Shown: one piece after another, positions 7,897-15,829 of the stretch
Position numbering within the stretch: position 1 is the first letter of the stretch
Layout: each line of letters begins with the position of its first letter
Source of the DNA: Sphingomonas sp. JUb134
GTDB lineage: Bacteria > Pseudomonadota > Alphaproteobacteria > Sphingomonadales > Sphingomonadaceae
Length of the DNA stretch: 64,000 nt
Direction of reading: 5' to 3'
Assembly (NCBI RefSeq): GCF_004341505.2
Contig: NZ_SLYP02000001.1
Location: forward strand, 2,132,501 to 2,196,500
The notes under the pieces: generated by a model
What the model was told of the DNA's origin: nothing
Database searches by the model: none
What the model saw: only the letters and a program-made list of their open reading frames with translations
Made by a program: the position numbers and the translations under genes

Positions 7897-10466
7897 GCGC
7901 GGAACTCCCGGGCGAGGATGCGGACTTCGGCTGCCGATCCGCACTGGAGCGCGGCAGCGGCATGGGCGCGGCACGCGTCCATGGACAGGCTGGCGACCAG
8001 CGCCTTGATTTCGGGTACCAGCGCCGCGGTGGCGGACAGTTCGGTGACGCCCAACCCTACCAGGATCGGCACGGCGAGCAGGTCGGAGGCGAGGCCGCCG
8101 CATACGCCGGTCCAGCGATCGTGGCGTGCCGCGCCGCGGCAGGTCTCGGCAATCATGCGCAGCACGGCCGGATGCAGGCCGTCGATCGCGCCTGCGACCG
8201 CCGGGTTCCCGCGGTCCATTGCCAGCGCATATTGGGTGAGGTCGTTGGTGCCGACCGACAGGAAATCCGCCTCCCGCGCGAGCAGGTCGGCGGTGACCGC
8301 CGCGGCCGGAGTCTCGATCATCACGCCGACGCTGACCGGGTCGGCGATGCCCAGTTCGGCGCGCACCCGGTCGACCACCTCGCGCACCCGCCGCAGTTCG
8401 TCGATCGACGCGATCATCGGCACCATGATCCGGCACTGGCCGATCGGCTGCACGCGCAGGATCGCGCGGATCTGGTCTTCCAGCAGCTGCGGATGGGCAA
8501 AGCCGACGCGGATGCCGCGCAGCCCCAGCGCCGGGTTTTCCTCCGCCGGGATCGGCAGATAGGGCGCAGGCTTGTCGCCGCCGATGTCGAGCAGCCGCAC
8601 GATCAGCGAGCGGCCACCCAGCGCGTCGGCGATCGCCTGGTATTCGGCCGTCTGCTCGGCGAGGGAGGGCGCGGTCTCGCGCTCCAGGAACAGGAATTCG
8701 GTTCGCAGCAGGCCGCAGCCCTCGGCACCGTTCGCGACCGCCACTTCGGCATCGGCGCGCGAGCCAAGGTTCGCGAACACCTCGATGCGCTCACCGCCGG
8801 CCATGTGGCAGGGCGCGGCGGCGTTCGCCTGCGCCTCCAGGCGCCGCGCGTGCCGCTCGGCCACCAGCGCGTGCGCCTTCGCCAGCGTGTCTGCGTCCGG
8901 CCCGATCTGGAGCGAGGCCGCATCGGCGTCCAGGATCAGCATCGATCCCTCGGCAATCTCGTGCAGCGCCGGGCCCATCGCGACCAGCGCAGGCAATCCC
9001 ATGCTTGCTGCCAGGATGGCGACGTGGGACGTCGGCCCGCCCTTCTCGACGCAGAAGCCGACGACATTCGCGGGATCGAGCGCCATCAACTGGGACGGCA
9101 GCAGATCCTCGGCCAGCAGGATCGTGTCGGGCGGGAAGGCGATCGGCGCGTCTTCGACCCCCATCAGAAGCGACAGGATGCGGCGTTCCAGGTCGCGCAT
9201 GTCGTCCGCGCGCTCCGCCAGATGCGCGTCGCCGGTCGCGCGCAGTGCTTCTGCCTGCGGCCGGATCGAGGTGCGCCACGCCTGGCCGGCGCTGGCACCC
9301 GCCGTGATCGCAGCGGCTGCGGCACGGCGCAGGTCCTCGTCCTCCAGCATCGCACGATGTGCGGCCAGGATCGAGCGGCGCGCGCCGGAAGCCGTCGCCG
9401 CCTCGGCCTCCAGCCGCCGTCCGAGCGTGCGCAGCGCTTGGTCGAGCCGTGCCTGCTCCTCCTCAGCGCCGACGCCGACCGGGTCGATCTCGATCTCGGC
9501 GAGGTGGAGCGTGCGGGCATGACCGATCGCGAGCCCCGGCGAAGCGGTCACGCCCGCGAGCCTGCCGTCGCTGGAGATGACCGACGCCGGGGCAGGGGTC
9601 ACTGCCGGCTGCGGCGACGCCGCAGGTGCCTGCTGCGGGTCCGCAGCCTCGCCCATGCCGCTTGCGATCAGGGTTACGATCGCGTCCACCGCCGCTTCCG
9701 CATCAGCGCCGTGCGCCTCGATCCGGACGAGGTCGCCTAGTCGTGCGCCGAGCGTCAGCAGCGCGACGGGGCTGCGCGCATTGGCGCTACGCTCGCCCTT
9801 GATCACCGAGAGTTCCGCGGAGAAGCGGACCGCCGTCTCGCGAATGCGGGCTGCCGGCCGTGCATGGATGCCATGCGCCAGCGGCAGTTGCAGTTCGCGC
9901 GCCACCACCTCGCCCTCATAGACGGCCGGCGCTTCTGCTGCGGAGGCTTGCTGCGGGACGAGGGCGAAGATCGGATCCCCGACCGCGACCGGCCCCTCTG
10001 CCTCCCCGAGCGGGGACACGGCGTATCGATCGCTGTCGAGCAGCAGCACCGGCGTGATCACCGATGGTGCGCCCTGGACCAGCAGGTCCAGGTCGAAGCG
10101 GATCAGCGGGTCGCCCCGGCGCACGCGGTCCCCGGCGGCGACCAGCGGTGTGAAGCCGCGCCCCTCGAGGGCGACCGTATCGACGCCGACATGGATCAGC
10201 ACCTCGGCGCCTTCGGCCGCTGCGATCGTCACGGCATGGCCGGTCGGCTGCAAGGCGCGAATGGTCCCGTCGCAGGGAGCGTGCACCGTGTCGCCGGTGG
10301 GATCGATTCCCACGCCCGCGCCCAGCATGCCCTGCGCAAACACGGGATCCGGTATTTCCGCCAGCGCGCAGCGCCAGCCCTGCATCGGCGCGTGAAGGAC
10401 GATGGAGCCCCCGGCCTGTTCGTCGATCATCTCGGTCGGCGTGGTCGTGCTCAGGGCGTCCTCCAA
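7893..10466 (-). CDS. nagF: Fused PTS phosphotransferase EIIA-HPr-EI for GlcNAc uptake
   Basis: Cytoplasmic protein of 857 residues that passes phosphate from PEP to NagE. Three modules are seen in order: glucose-type EIIA (about 20-170, active His H92 in LIHVGVDT), HPr (about 185-275, H201 in HGIHARPA) and enzyme I (about 300-857, H481 in GGPTSHVAIL, then the PEP-binding barrel). With NagE this is a self-contained sugar PTS. The frame opens with TTG at 10466, 4 bases after the NagA stop; an ATG at 10430 (residue 13) is an alternative because no clear ribosome site precedes the TTG. It is coupled to NagE by a 4-base overlap. Confidence 0.94.
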   Translation of the reverse strand: MEDALSTTTPTEMIDEQAGGSIVLHAPMQGWRCALAEIPDPVFAQGMLGAGVGIDPTGDTVHAPCDGTIRALQPTGHAVTIAAAEGAEVLIHVGVDTVALEGRGFTPLVAAGDRVRRGDPLIRFDLDLLVQGAPSVITPVLLLDSDRYAVSPLGEAEGPVAVGDPIFALVPQQASAAEAPAVYEGEVVARELQLPLAHGIHARPAARIRETAVRFSAELSVIKGERSANARSPVALLTLGARLGDLVRIEAHGADAEAAVDAIVTLIASGMGEAADPQQAPAASPQPAVTPAPASVISSDGRLAGVTASPGLAIGHARTLHLAEIEIDPVGVGAEEEQARLDQALRTLGRRLEAEAATASGARRSILAAHRAMLEDEDLRRAAAAAITAGASAGQAWRTSIRPQAEALRATGDAHLAERADDMRDLERRILSLLMGVEDAPIAFPPDTILLAEDLLPSQLMALDPANVVGFCVEKGGPTSHVAILAASMGLPALVAMGPALHEIAEGSMLILDADAASLQIGPDADTLAKAHALVAERHARRLEAQANAAAPCHMAGGERIEVFANLGSRADAEVAVANGAEGCGLLRTEFLFLERETAPSLAEQTAEYQAIADALGGRSLIVRLLDIGGDKPAPYLPIPAEENPALGLRGIRVGFAHPQLLEDQIRAILRVQPIGQCRIMVPMIASIDELRRVREVVDRVRAELGIADPVSVGVMIETPAAAVTADLLAREADFLSVGTNDLTQYALAMDRGNPAVAGAIDGLHPAVLRMIAETCRGAARHDRWTGVCGGLASDLLAVPILVGLGVTELSATAALVPEIKALVASLSMDACRAHAAAALQCGSAAEVRILAREFRA

Positions 10467-10470
10467 GGGG

Positions 10471-11607
10471 TCAGGCGATGGGTGCGCCGGCGATCCACGT
10501 GCCTGCCGGCTGCAGGTCGTGGGTGAGGCAGACCCAGTCCGCGCGCAGCCCGGGCGCGAGCGCGCCGCGATCGTGCGAGAGGCCCAGGAACGCCGCAGGG
10601 GCGGTGGCGGACATGACCGCGGCTTCCTCCGGGGTCACCCCGACACGGTCCACGACGTGGCGGAACGCCCCGGCCATGTCCAGCGCGGAGCCGGCCAGCG
10701 TCCCGTCCGCGCCCAGGCAGCAGCCGTTCTCGACTCGGATGGTCTGGCCGTGCAGCACGAAGCTGTCGACGTTCGCGCCGACGCACGACATCGCATCCGT
10801 CACCAGCAGGAAGCGGTCGCGCGGATGCGCGCGCATGGCGATGCGCAGCGCCGCATCGTGGACGTGGAAGCCGTCCGCGATGATGCCGCAATAGACGTTC
10901 TGATCGTCCAGCGCCGCACCGACGACGCCGGGCTCGCGGTGCTTGAGCGGCGACATCGCGTTGTAGAGGTGGGTGACCCCGGTCATGCCGGCGGCGAACG
11001 CCGCGGCGACGGTGTCGTGGTCGGCGTCGCTGTGGCCGACGCTCAGGATCACGCCCGCCGCGGCCAGGCGGCGGATGTCCTCGTGCGACACCATCTCGGG
11101 TGCCAGCGTCAGCAGCACCTTCCCCAGGCGGCGGCGGGTGAGCAGTTCTATCAGTGCGTCGTCCAGCCGCCGGAACTTCTCCGGGTCGTGGATGCCCTTG
11201 CGGGCGGCGTTGATGATCGGGCCTTCGATGTGGACGCCCACGCACCCCGGCACGCCGGCCGCGATCGCTTCCTCGGTCGCGTCCAGGGCGCGGGCGATCG
11301 CCTCGGGCACGTCGCTGATCAGCGTCGGCAGGAAGCCCGTGGTGCCGAACGGCGCATGGCCGCGGCCGATCGCATCGATACCCTCGACGGTCGGCGCGTC
11401 GTTGAACAGCACGCCGCCGCCACCATTCACCTGCACGTCGATGAAACCCGGCACGATCCAGCCGCCCGCCAGGTCGATCTCGCGCTCCGCCGCCGGCGCC
11501 GTCGCGTCGATTGCGGCAATCCTTCCCCCTGTCAGGGTGAAGGTCGCGCCATCGAGGGTGCCGGCCGCCGTCACGACGCGGCCGTTGGCGAAGCGGATCG
11601 TGCTCAT
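10471..11607 (-). CDS. nagA: N-acetylglucosamine-6-phosphate deacetylase
   Basis: Cytoplasmic metal-dependent amidohydrolase (378 residues) that turns the GlcNAc-6-P made by NagE into GlcN-6-P plus acetate. Family landmarks are present: the early PGFIDVQVNGGGG metal-site strand, GVHIEGP with the conserved Glu, HLYNAMSPLKHREPG, and TDAMSCVG with the catalytic Asp. The length is normal for the family. The ATG overlaps the stop of the upstream deaminase (ATGA), and NagF starts 4 bases after its stop, so all are made from one transcript. Confidence 0.95.
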   Translation of the reverse strand: MSTIRFANGRVVTAAGTLDGATFTLTGGRIAAIDATAPAAEREIDLAGGWIVPGFIDVQVNGGGGVLFNDAPTVEGIDAIGRGHAPFGTTGFLPTLISDVPEAIARALDATEEAIAAGVPGCVGVHIEGPIINAARKGIHDPEKFRRLDDALIELLTRRRLGKVLLTLAPEMVSHEDIRRLAAAGVILSVGHSDADHDTVAAAFAAGMTGVTHLYNAMSPLKHREPGVVGAALDDQNVYCGIIADGFHVHDAALRIAMRAHPRDRFLLVTDAMSCVGANVDSFVLHGQTIRVENGCCLGADGTLAGSALDMAGAFRHVVDRVGVTPEEAAVMSATAPAAFLGLSHDRGALAPGLRADWVCLTHDLQPAGTWIAGAPIA

Positions 11608-12635
11608 CGCGTTTCCGTAACCTTGCGCAGGTGCTGCGGGCGATCCGGGTCGAAGCCGCGGGCCACCGCCAGCGCGTTCGTCATCAGGTAGAAACTCTGC
11701 ACCATCAGGATCGGCTCCACCGCGGGATGGCCTGCGATCGCGGGAAGCGTCGCCGCTTCCCCGGCCCGGGCATCGGCCAGGCAGACGCGCGCGTCCCGGC
11801 CGGCGAACTCGACCGCTGCCTCACGCACGCTGTCGCCCGCGGCATCCGAGGTGGCGAAGCCCAGCACCGGGAAGTCCTTGCCGACGATCGCCATGGGCCC
11901 GTGCCGCACCTCCGCGGCGCTGAACGCCTCGGCATGAAGGCCGCAGGTTTCCTTGAACTTGAGCGCCGCTTCCTGGGCGATGCCCAGGCTGTAGCCGCGG
12001 CCGATCACGAACAGGTTCCGCGCGTCCACCAGCGCGTCCTTGGCCGCACTCCAGTTGAGGTCGCGCGCCTGTTCCAGGCCGGCGGGCAGCGCCGCCAGCG
12101 CGTCGCGCAGCGCCGCGTCCTGGCTCCAAGCCGCGACGATCGCAGCGAGCCCGGCGAGCGAGGCGATATAGGACTTGGTCGCCGCGACCGACGTCTCGGG
12201 TCCGGCCTTGAGGCCGATCAGCGTGTCGGCCAGGCCTGCAAGCGGTGAGCCTTCGTCGTTGACCAGTGCCACCACATGCGCGCCCGCCGCCTTCTGCGCC
12301 CGCACCGTCTCCAGCAGGTCGGGGCTGCGCCCGCTCTGCGAGATGGCGATGCACAGGAAGTCGCCCGGCGCGACCGGCGCGGTGAAGATGCTCGCCACCG
12401 ATGGCGCTGCCGAGGATACGGGCACCCCGACCAGCGTCTCGATCAGATACTTGCCATAGGTGGCGGCGTGGTCGGACGATCCGCGCGCGCACGTCACCAC
12501 CACCTTCGGCGGATTCGCGCGCAAGGTCTCGCCTAGTGCCGCCAATGTCGATGCATTGTCGCCCAGCAGGCGGCGGACCGCATCCGCGGCTTCGCGCGCT
12601 TCGCTTGCCATCAGGGTGGCGCGCGCGTCCACCAT
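11604..12635 (-). CDS. nagB-II: SIS-domain glucosamine-6-phosphate deaminase (NagB-II type)
   Basis: A 343-residue protein with two SIS sugar-isomerase domains (about 40-170 and 200-335), resembling the isomerase half of GlmS, including CARGSSDHAA, ISQSGRSPDL and AAEVRHGPMAIV. It is not related to classical NagB. Next to NagA and the GlcNAc PTS it most likely converts GlcN-6-P to fructose-6-P and ammonia. The start at 12635 is preferred: AAGGGG lies 5 bases upstream and the predicted transcription start is near 12655. An in-frame ATG at 12653 would be almost leaderless. It overlaps nagA by 4 bases. Confidence 0.88.
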   Translation of the reverse strand: MVDARATLMASEAREAADAVRRLLGDNASTLAALGETLRANPPKVVVTCARGSSDHAATYGKYLIETLVGVPVSSAAPSVASIFTAPVAPGDFLCIAISQSGRSPDLLETVRAQKAAGAHVVALVNDEGSPLAGLADTLIGLKAGPETSVAATKSYIASLAGLAAIVAAWSQDAALRDALAALPAGLEQARDLNWSAAKDALVDARNLFVIGRGYSLGIAQEAALKFKETCGLHAEAFSAAEVRHGPMAIVGKDFPVLGFATSDAAGDSVREAAVEFAGRDARVCLADARAGEAATLPAIAGHPAVEPILMVQSFYLMTNALAVARGFDPDRPQHLRKVTETR

Positions 12636-12660
12636 CGTTGCCCCTTGTTCCATGCCGCGG

Positions 12661-12689
12661 ACGATAAGTTACAGATTGGTACTGTTCAA
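12661..12689 (-). promoter_or_regulatory. Candidate internal promoter of the nag operon
   Basis: Read on the minus strand: TTGAAC (12684-12689), a 17-bp spacer, then TATCGT (12661-12666), about 25 bp before the deaminase start at 12635. The spacer holds ACCAAT and TGTAAC, words also found in the GH20/GntR promoter. It lies in the 40-bp gap after cutC and could drive nagB-II, nagA, nagF and nagE separately from the upstream glycosidase genes. Confidence 0.5.
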
Positions 12690-12693
12690 GGTC

Positions 12694-13437
12694 CTATCGT
12701 AGCGGAGAGAAAATCTCCTTGAGACGGCGTACCCGCTCCGGGTCGGTCCGCAGCCGTGGCCCCGTCTGGAACCCGAAGCGGCGCTCGATCTCCCCGGCAT
12801 CCTTGCCTGGGCTGCGGCAGGAGGCGTGGAGCTCGCGGACCCCCGTTGCCAGGATCGCCGGCGCGCACGCCGCATCGATGCCGCTGCCCGGCAGGATGCC
12901 GACGCGGCCGTCCGCCTGGCGATGAAGTTCGGCCAGCATCGGCAACGCGTCGACGGCGCGCGGCTCCCCACCCGAGGTGAGGATGCGATCGAACCCGAGT
13001 TCCACCGCTGACTCCAATGCGGCGGGGAGGTCCGGGCAGAGGTCAAAGGCGCGATGCAGCGTCAGCGAAAGCCGCTGGCCGCGTGCTTCGCCGGCTGCGC
13101 GTGCGTGCGCCACCAGCTCGACGAGCAAGGGGATGTCGAGCCGCCGGTCCGGCGCGCTTGCGCCGATCACCACGCCCGCCAGGCCCGCCTGCGCGGCAAG
13201 GCTGATGTCCTCCGCGATCAGCGCCGCTTCCGCCGCGGTGTAGCAGAAGTCGCCGTCGCGCGGGCGGGCCAGCAGGTGCACGGGGATGGGTGCCTCCGCC
13301 GCCAGCCGGACCAGCGAGGCGGGCGGGGTCAGCCCACCGACCGACAACGCCGCACACAGCTCGATGCGATCGGCTCCGCCCGCGACGGCGGCCTCGATGC
13401 CTGCGCGTTCGTCGATGCAGACTTCCAGCATGCCCAT
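12694..13437 (-). CDS. cutC: CutC-family TIM-barrel protein
   Basis: A 247-residue cytoplasmic protein of the CutC family (N-terminus MGMLEVCIDERAGIEAAVAGGADRIELC, normal length). The family was named for copper homeostasis, but its biochemical role is disputed. Conserved segments seen include VHLLARPRDGDFCY, LTLHRAFDL, RILTSGGE and ILPGSGI. Its ATG overlaps the GH92 stop by one base (TGATG), so it is co-translated with the mannosidase. The position between glycan-degrading and GlcNAc-catabolic genes points toward a carbohydrate-linked function rather than copper; that is inference. Confidence 0.88.
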   Translation of the reverse strand: MGMLEVCIDERAGIEAAVAGGADRIELCAALSVGGLTPPASLVRLAAEAPIPVHLLARPRDGDFCYTAAEAALIAEDISLAAQAGLAGVVIGASAPDRRLDIPLLVELVAHARAAGEARGQRLSLTLHRAFDLCPDLPAALESAVELGFDRILTSGGEPRAVDALPMLAELHRQADGRVGILPGSGIDAACAPAILATGVRELHASCRSPGKDAGEIERRFGFQTGPRLRTDPERVRRLKEIFSPLR

Positions 13438-15758
13438 CAGCGCTTCGCCGTGCTCATCGAATAGGGCCGGGCGCTTGCCGCCTTGCCCCAGCTGCGGTTC
13501 GGCGTCGCCTGCATCACGAAGCGGAGCTCGCCGCCGGCCATGATCTCGTCGTGGCGCAGATAGGTACGCGGCAGCGGCTTCCCGTTCAGCAGCACGTTGC
13601 CGACGTAGAGGTTGGCATTGCTCAGCCCCTTCGTGACGACGGTGAAGCGCTTGCCGTTCGGCAGGTTGAGCGCGGCGCGGTCCACGAACGGTCGCCCGAT
13701 CACATATTCCAGGCTGCCGGGCGTCACGGGATAGAAGCCGAGGCCGGTGAACATCAGCCATGCCGACATCTGCCCCAGGTCGTCGTTGCCTGACAGGCCG
13801 TCCGGCGTCGGCTTGTACTGGCTATCGACGATCTGCTTCAGCCGCGCCTGCGTCCGCCACGGCTGGCCGGCATGGGCGTAGAGATAGGCGACGTGATGGC
13901 TCGGCTCGTTGCCGTGAATGTACTGGCCGATCAGTCCGGCGATGTCCTCGGCATGGCTGTAGTCGAGCTTGGAGTTGTCATACTCGAACATCGCATCGAG
14001 CTTGGCGACCGTCTTGGCATCGCCGCCAAGGGCGCGGAACAGCGCCGCCTGGTCCTGCGGTACGAACCAGCTGTACTGCCAGGCGTTGCCTTCGGTATAG
14101 TCGGACCCATAGTTGATCGCGGTGGGATCGAAGGGCGTGCGGAACGCGCCGTCGCTCTTGCGCGCGCGGACGAAGCCGGTCTTCGGATCGAAGCTGTTCC
14201 GCCAGTTGCCGGCGCGCGCATAGAAGCGCTTTGCCACGTCCGTGCGACCCAGCTTCTCGGCCATTCGCGCGATGGTCCAGTCGTCGTAGGCGTATTCGAC
14301 CGTCTTGGACGCCGCCTCCGGCTCGCGGTCGATCGCGACATAGCCGAGCTTCTGGTAGTCGCCTAGGCCGCCATAGGGCGCATAGGTCGCGCTCGCGACC
14401 ATCGCGTCCAGCGCCTCGTTCGCATCGAAGCCGCCGATGCCCTTCATGTACGCATCCGCGATCACCGGCACCGCGTGATAGCCAATCATCGTCCAGGTCT
14501 CGCGCCCGTGGAACTGCCACACCGGCAGGATACCGTCCGGGCTCGCCTTCCGGCTGGCGATCAGCGAGCGCACCATGTCGCTGTTGGCCTGCTCCGGCGC
14601 GACCAGGGTCAGCAGCGGATGCTCGGCCCGGAACGTGTCCCACAGCGAGAAGGTCGAGCGGAAGGTGAAGCCGTCCGCCCGGTGCACCGCATTGTCCGGC
14701 CCGCGATAGCGCCCGTCGACGTCGCCCGCGACCGACGGGGCAATCAGCGTGTGATAGAGCGCGGTATAGAGGTTGCGGCGCATCGGGGCAGGGGCGTCGA
14801 TCTCGACTGCCGACAGCGCCTTCTCCCACGCCCCGCGCGTGGCGCTGCGCACCGCATCGAACCCGCCGCTCTCGCTGTCGAGGTTGGCGATCGCACCCGC
14901 CTCGTCCACCGACGAGATCGCGACCTTCACCTCGAGCGGTGCATCCAGGTTGCCGAAGTCGAGCCGCCCGACCAGCGCCTGGCCGCTCCGCTCCGCCAGC
15001 GCGTCGCTGCCGCGGCCCGGTGCCTGGAAGCCCTTGTACTTCACGTCCTTCTCGGTGCTGACAAAGGCATGGCTCTTCACCGGTGCCGAGAAGCGCATCG
15101 CGAAATAGAGCTGGCGCCCGGCCGCCCAGCCGCGCGTCGTGCGGGAGCCCGTCACTGTGCCGTCCGGCCGCATCCGCAGCGACGACCAAAGGATCTTGCC
15201 CGGGTAATTGTAGAGGGAGCTGCGCAGGTCGAGCAGCAGGTGCGCCGCCTTGTCCGCGCCAAAGGTATAGCGATGGACGCCCACGCGCGTCCCCGCCGTC
15301 ATCTCCGCCCGCACGCCGGGATCGGTCAGCGTCACCGCATAATAGCCGGGCTGCGCCACCTCGTCCGCGTGGCTGAACCGCGAGCGATAGCCGGAGCCCG
15401 GCTGCTTGGGATCGCCCGGCTCCAGCGGCACCGTATCGCCTGCGGCCGGCATCACCAGGAAATCGCCCAGGTCCGAATGGCCCGCGCCCGAAAAGTGCGT
15501 TTGCGAGAAGCCCTGGATCGTCGGATCGTCGTAGCGATAGCCCGCGGCATGGCCGTAGCACTCGCGGATCTCGCAACCCGTGTCGGTGTCCGGGCTCAGC
15601 TGCACCATCCCGAACGGCGCCACCGCGCCGGGAAAAGTGTGGCCTTCGCCGCCCGTGCCGATCCGGGGATCGACGTCGTCATAGCCGTTGGCGAGCAGCA
15701 TGGGCATTGCCAGCGCAAGCGCGGCAACGGAGGCGAAGCGGGTGCGGAGCCTGTTCAT
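13437..15758 (-). CDS. Exported alpha-mannosidase, GH92
   Basis: A 773-residue calcium-dependent inverting exo-alpha-mannosidase of the kind that trims alpha-1,2/1,3/1,6-mannose from N-glycans. A signal peptide (about 1-24, ending near LLANGYDDVDP) directs export. The GH92 hallmarks are visible: DPRIGTGGEGHTFPGA at the N-terminus, YTEGNAWQYSWFVPQD carrying the general-acid Glu, and GNDDLGQMSAWLMF with the paired Asp residues of the base site. The ATG at 15758 is the only start giving a normal signal peptide; the frame stays open upstream but that part is not family-like. It lies downstream of the S9 peptidase and overlaps cutC by one base. Confidence 0.93.
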   Translation of the reverse strand: MNRLRTRFASVAALALAMPMLLANGYDDVDPRIGTGGEGHTFPGAVAPFGMVQLSPDTDTGCEIRECYGHAAGYRYDDPTIQGFSQTHFSGAGHSDLGDFLVMPAAGDTVPLEPGDPKQPGSGYRSRFSHADEVAQPGYYAVTLTDPGVRAEMTAGTRVGVHRYTFGADKAAHLLLDLRSSLYNYPGKILWSSLRMRPDGTVTGSRTTRGWAAGRQLYFAMRFSAPVKSHAFVSTEKDVKYKGFQAPGRGSDALAERSGQALVGRLDFGNLDAPLEVKVAISSVDEAGAIANLDSESGGFDAVRSATRGAWEKALSAVEIDAPAPMRRNLYTALYHTLIAPSVAGDVDGRYRGPDNAVHRADGFTFRSTFSLWDTFRAEHPLLTLVAPEQANSDMVRSLIASRKASPDGILPVWQFHGRETWTMIGYHAVPVIADAYMKGIGGFDANEALDAMVASATYAPYGGLGDYQKLGYVAIDREPEAASKTVEYAYDDWTIARMAEKLGRTDVAKRFYARAGNWRNSFDPKTGFVRARKSDGAFRTPFDPTAINYGSDYTEGNAWQYSWFVPQDQAALFRALGGDAKTVAKLDAMFEYDNSKLDYSHAEDIAGLIGQYIHGNEPSHHVAYLYAHAGQPWRTQARLKQIVDSQYKPTPDGLSGNDDLGQMSAWLMFTGLGFYPVTPGSLEYVIGRPFVDRAALNLPNGKRFTVVTKGLSNANLYVGNVLLNGKPLPRTYLRHDEIMAGGELRFVMQATPNRSWGKAASARPYSMSTAKR

Positions 15759-15829
15759 GACGCGAGTGTAACCAGCGCGAAGCTGGACGGAAGAGCCCGC
15801 GACGAAGATTCCACAATTCGTTTGCCGAA

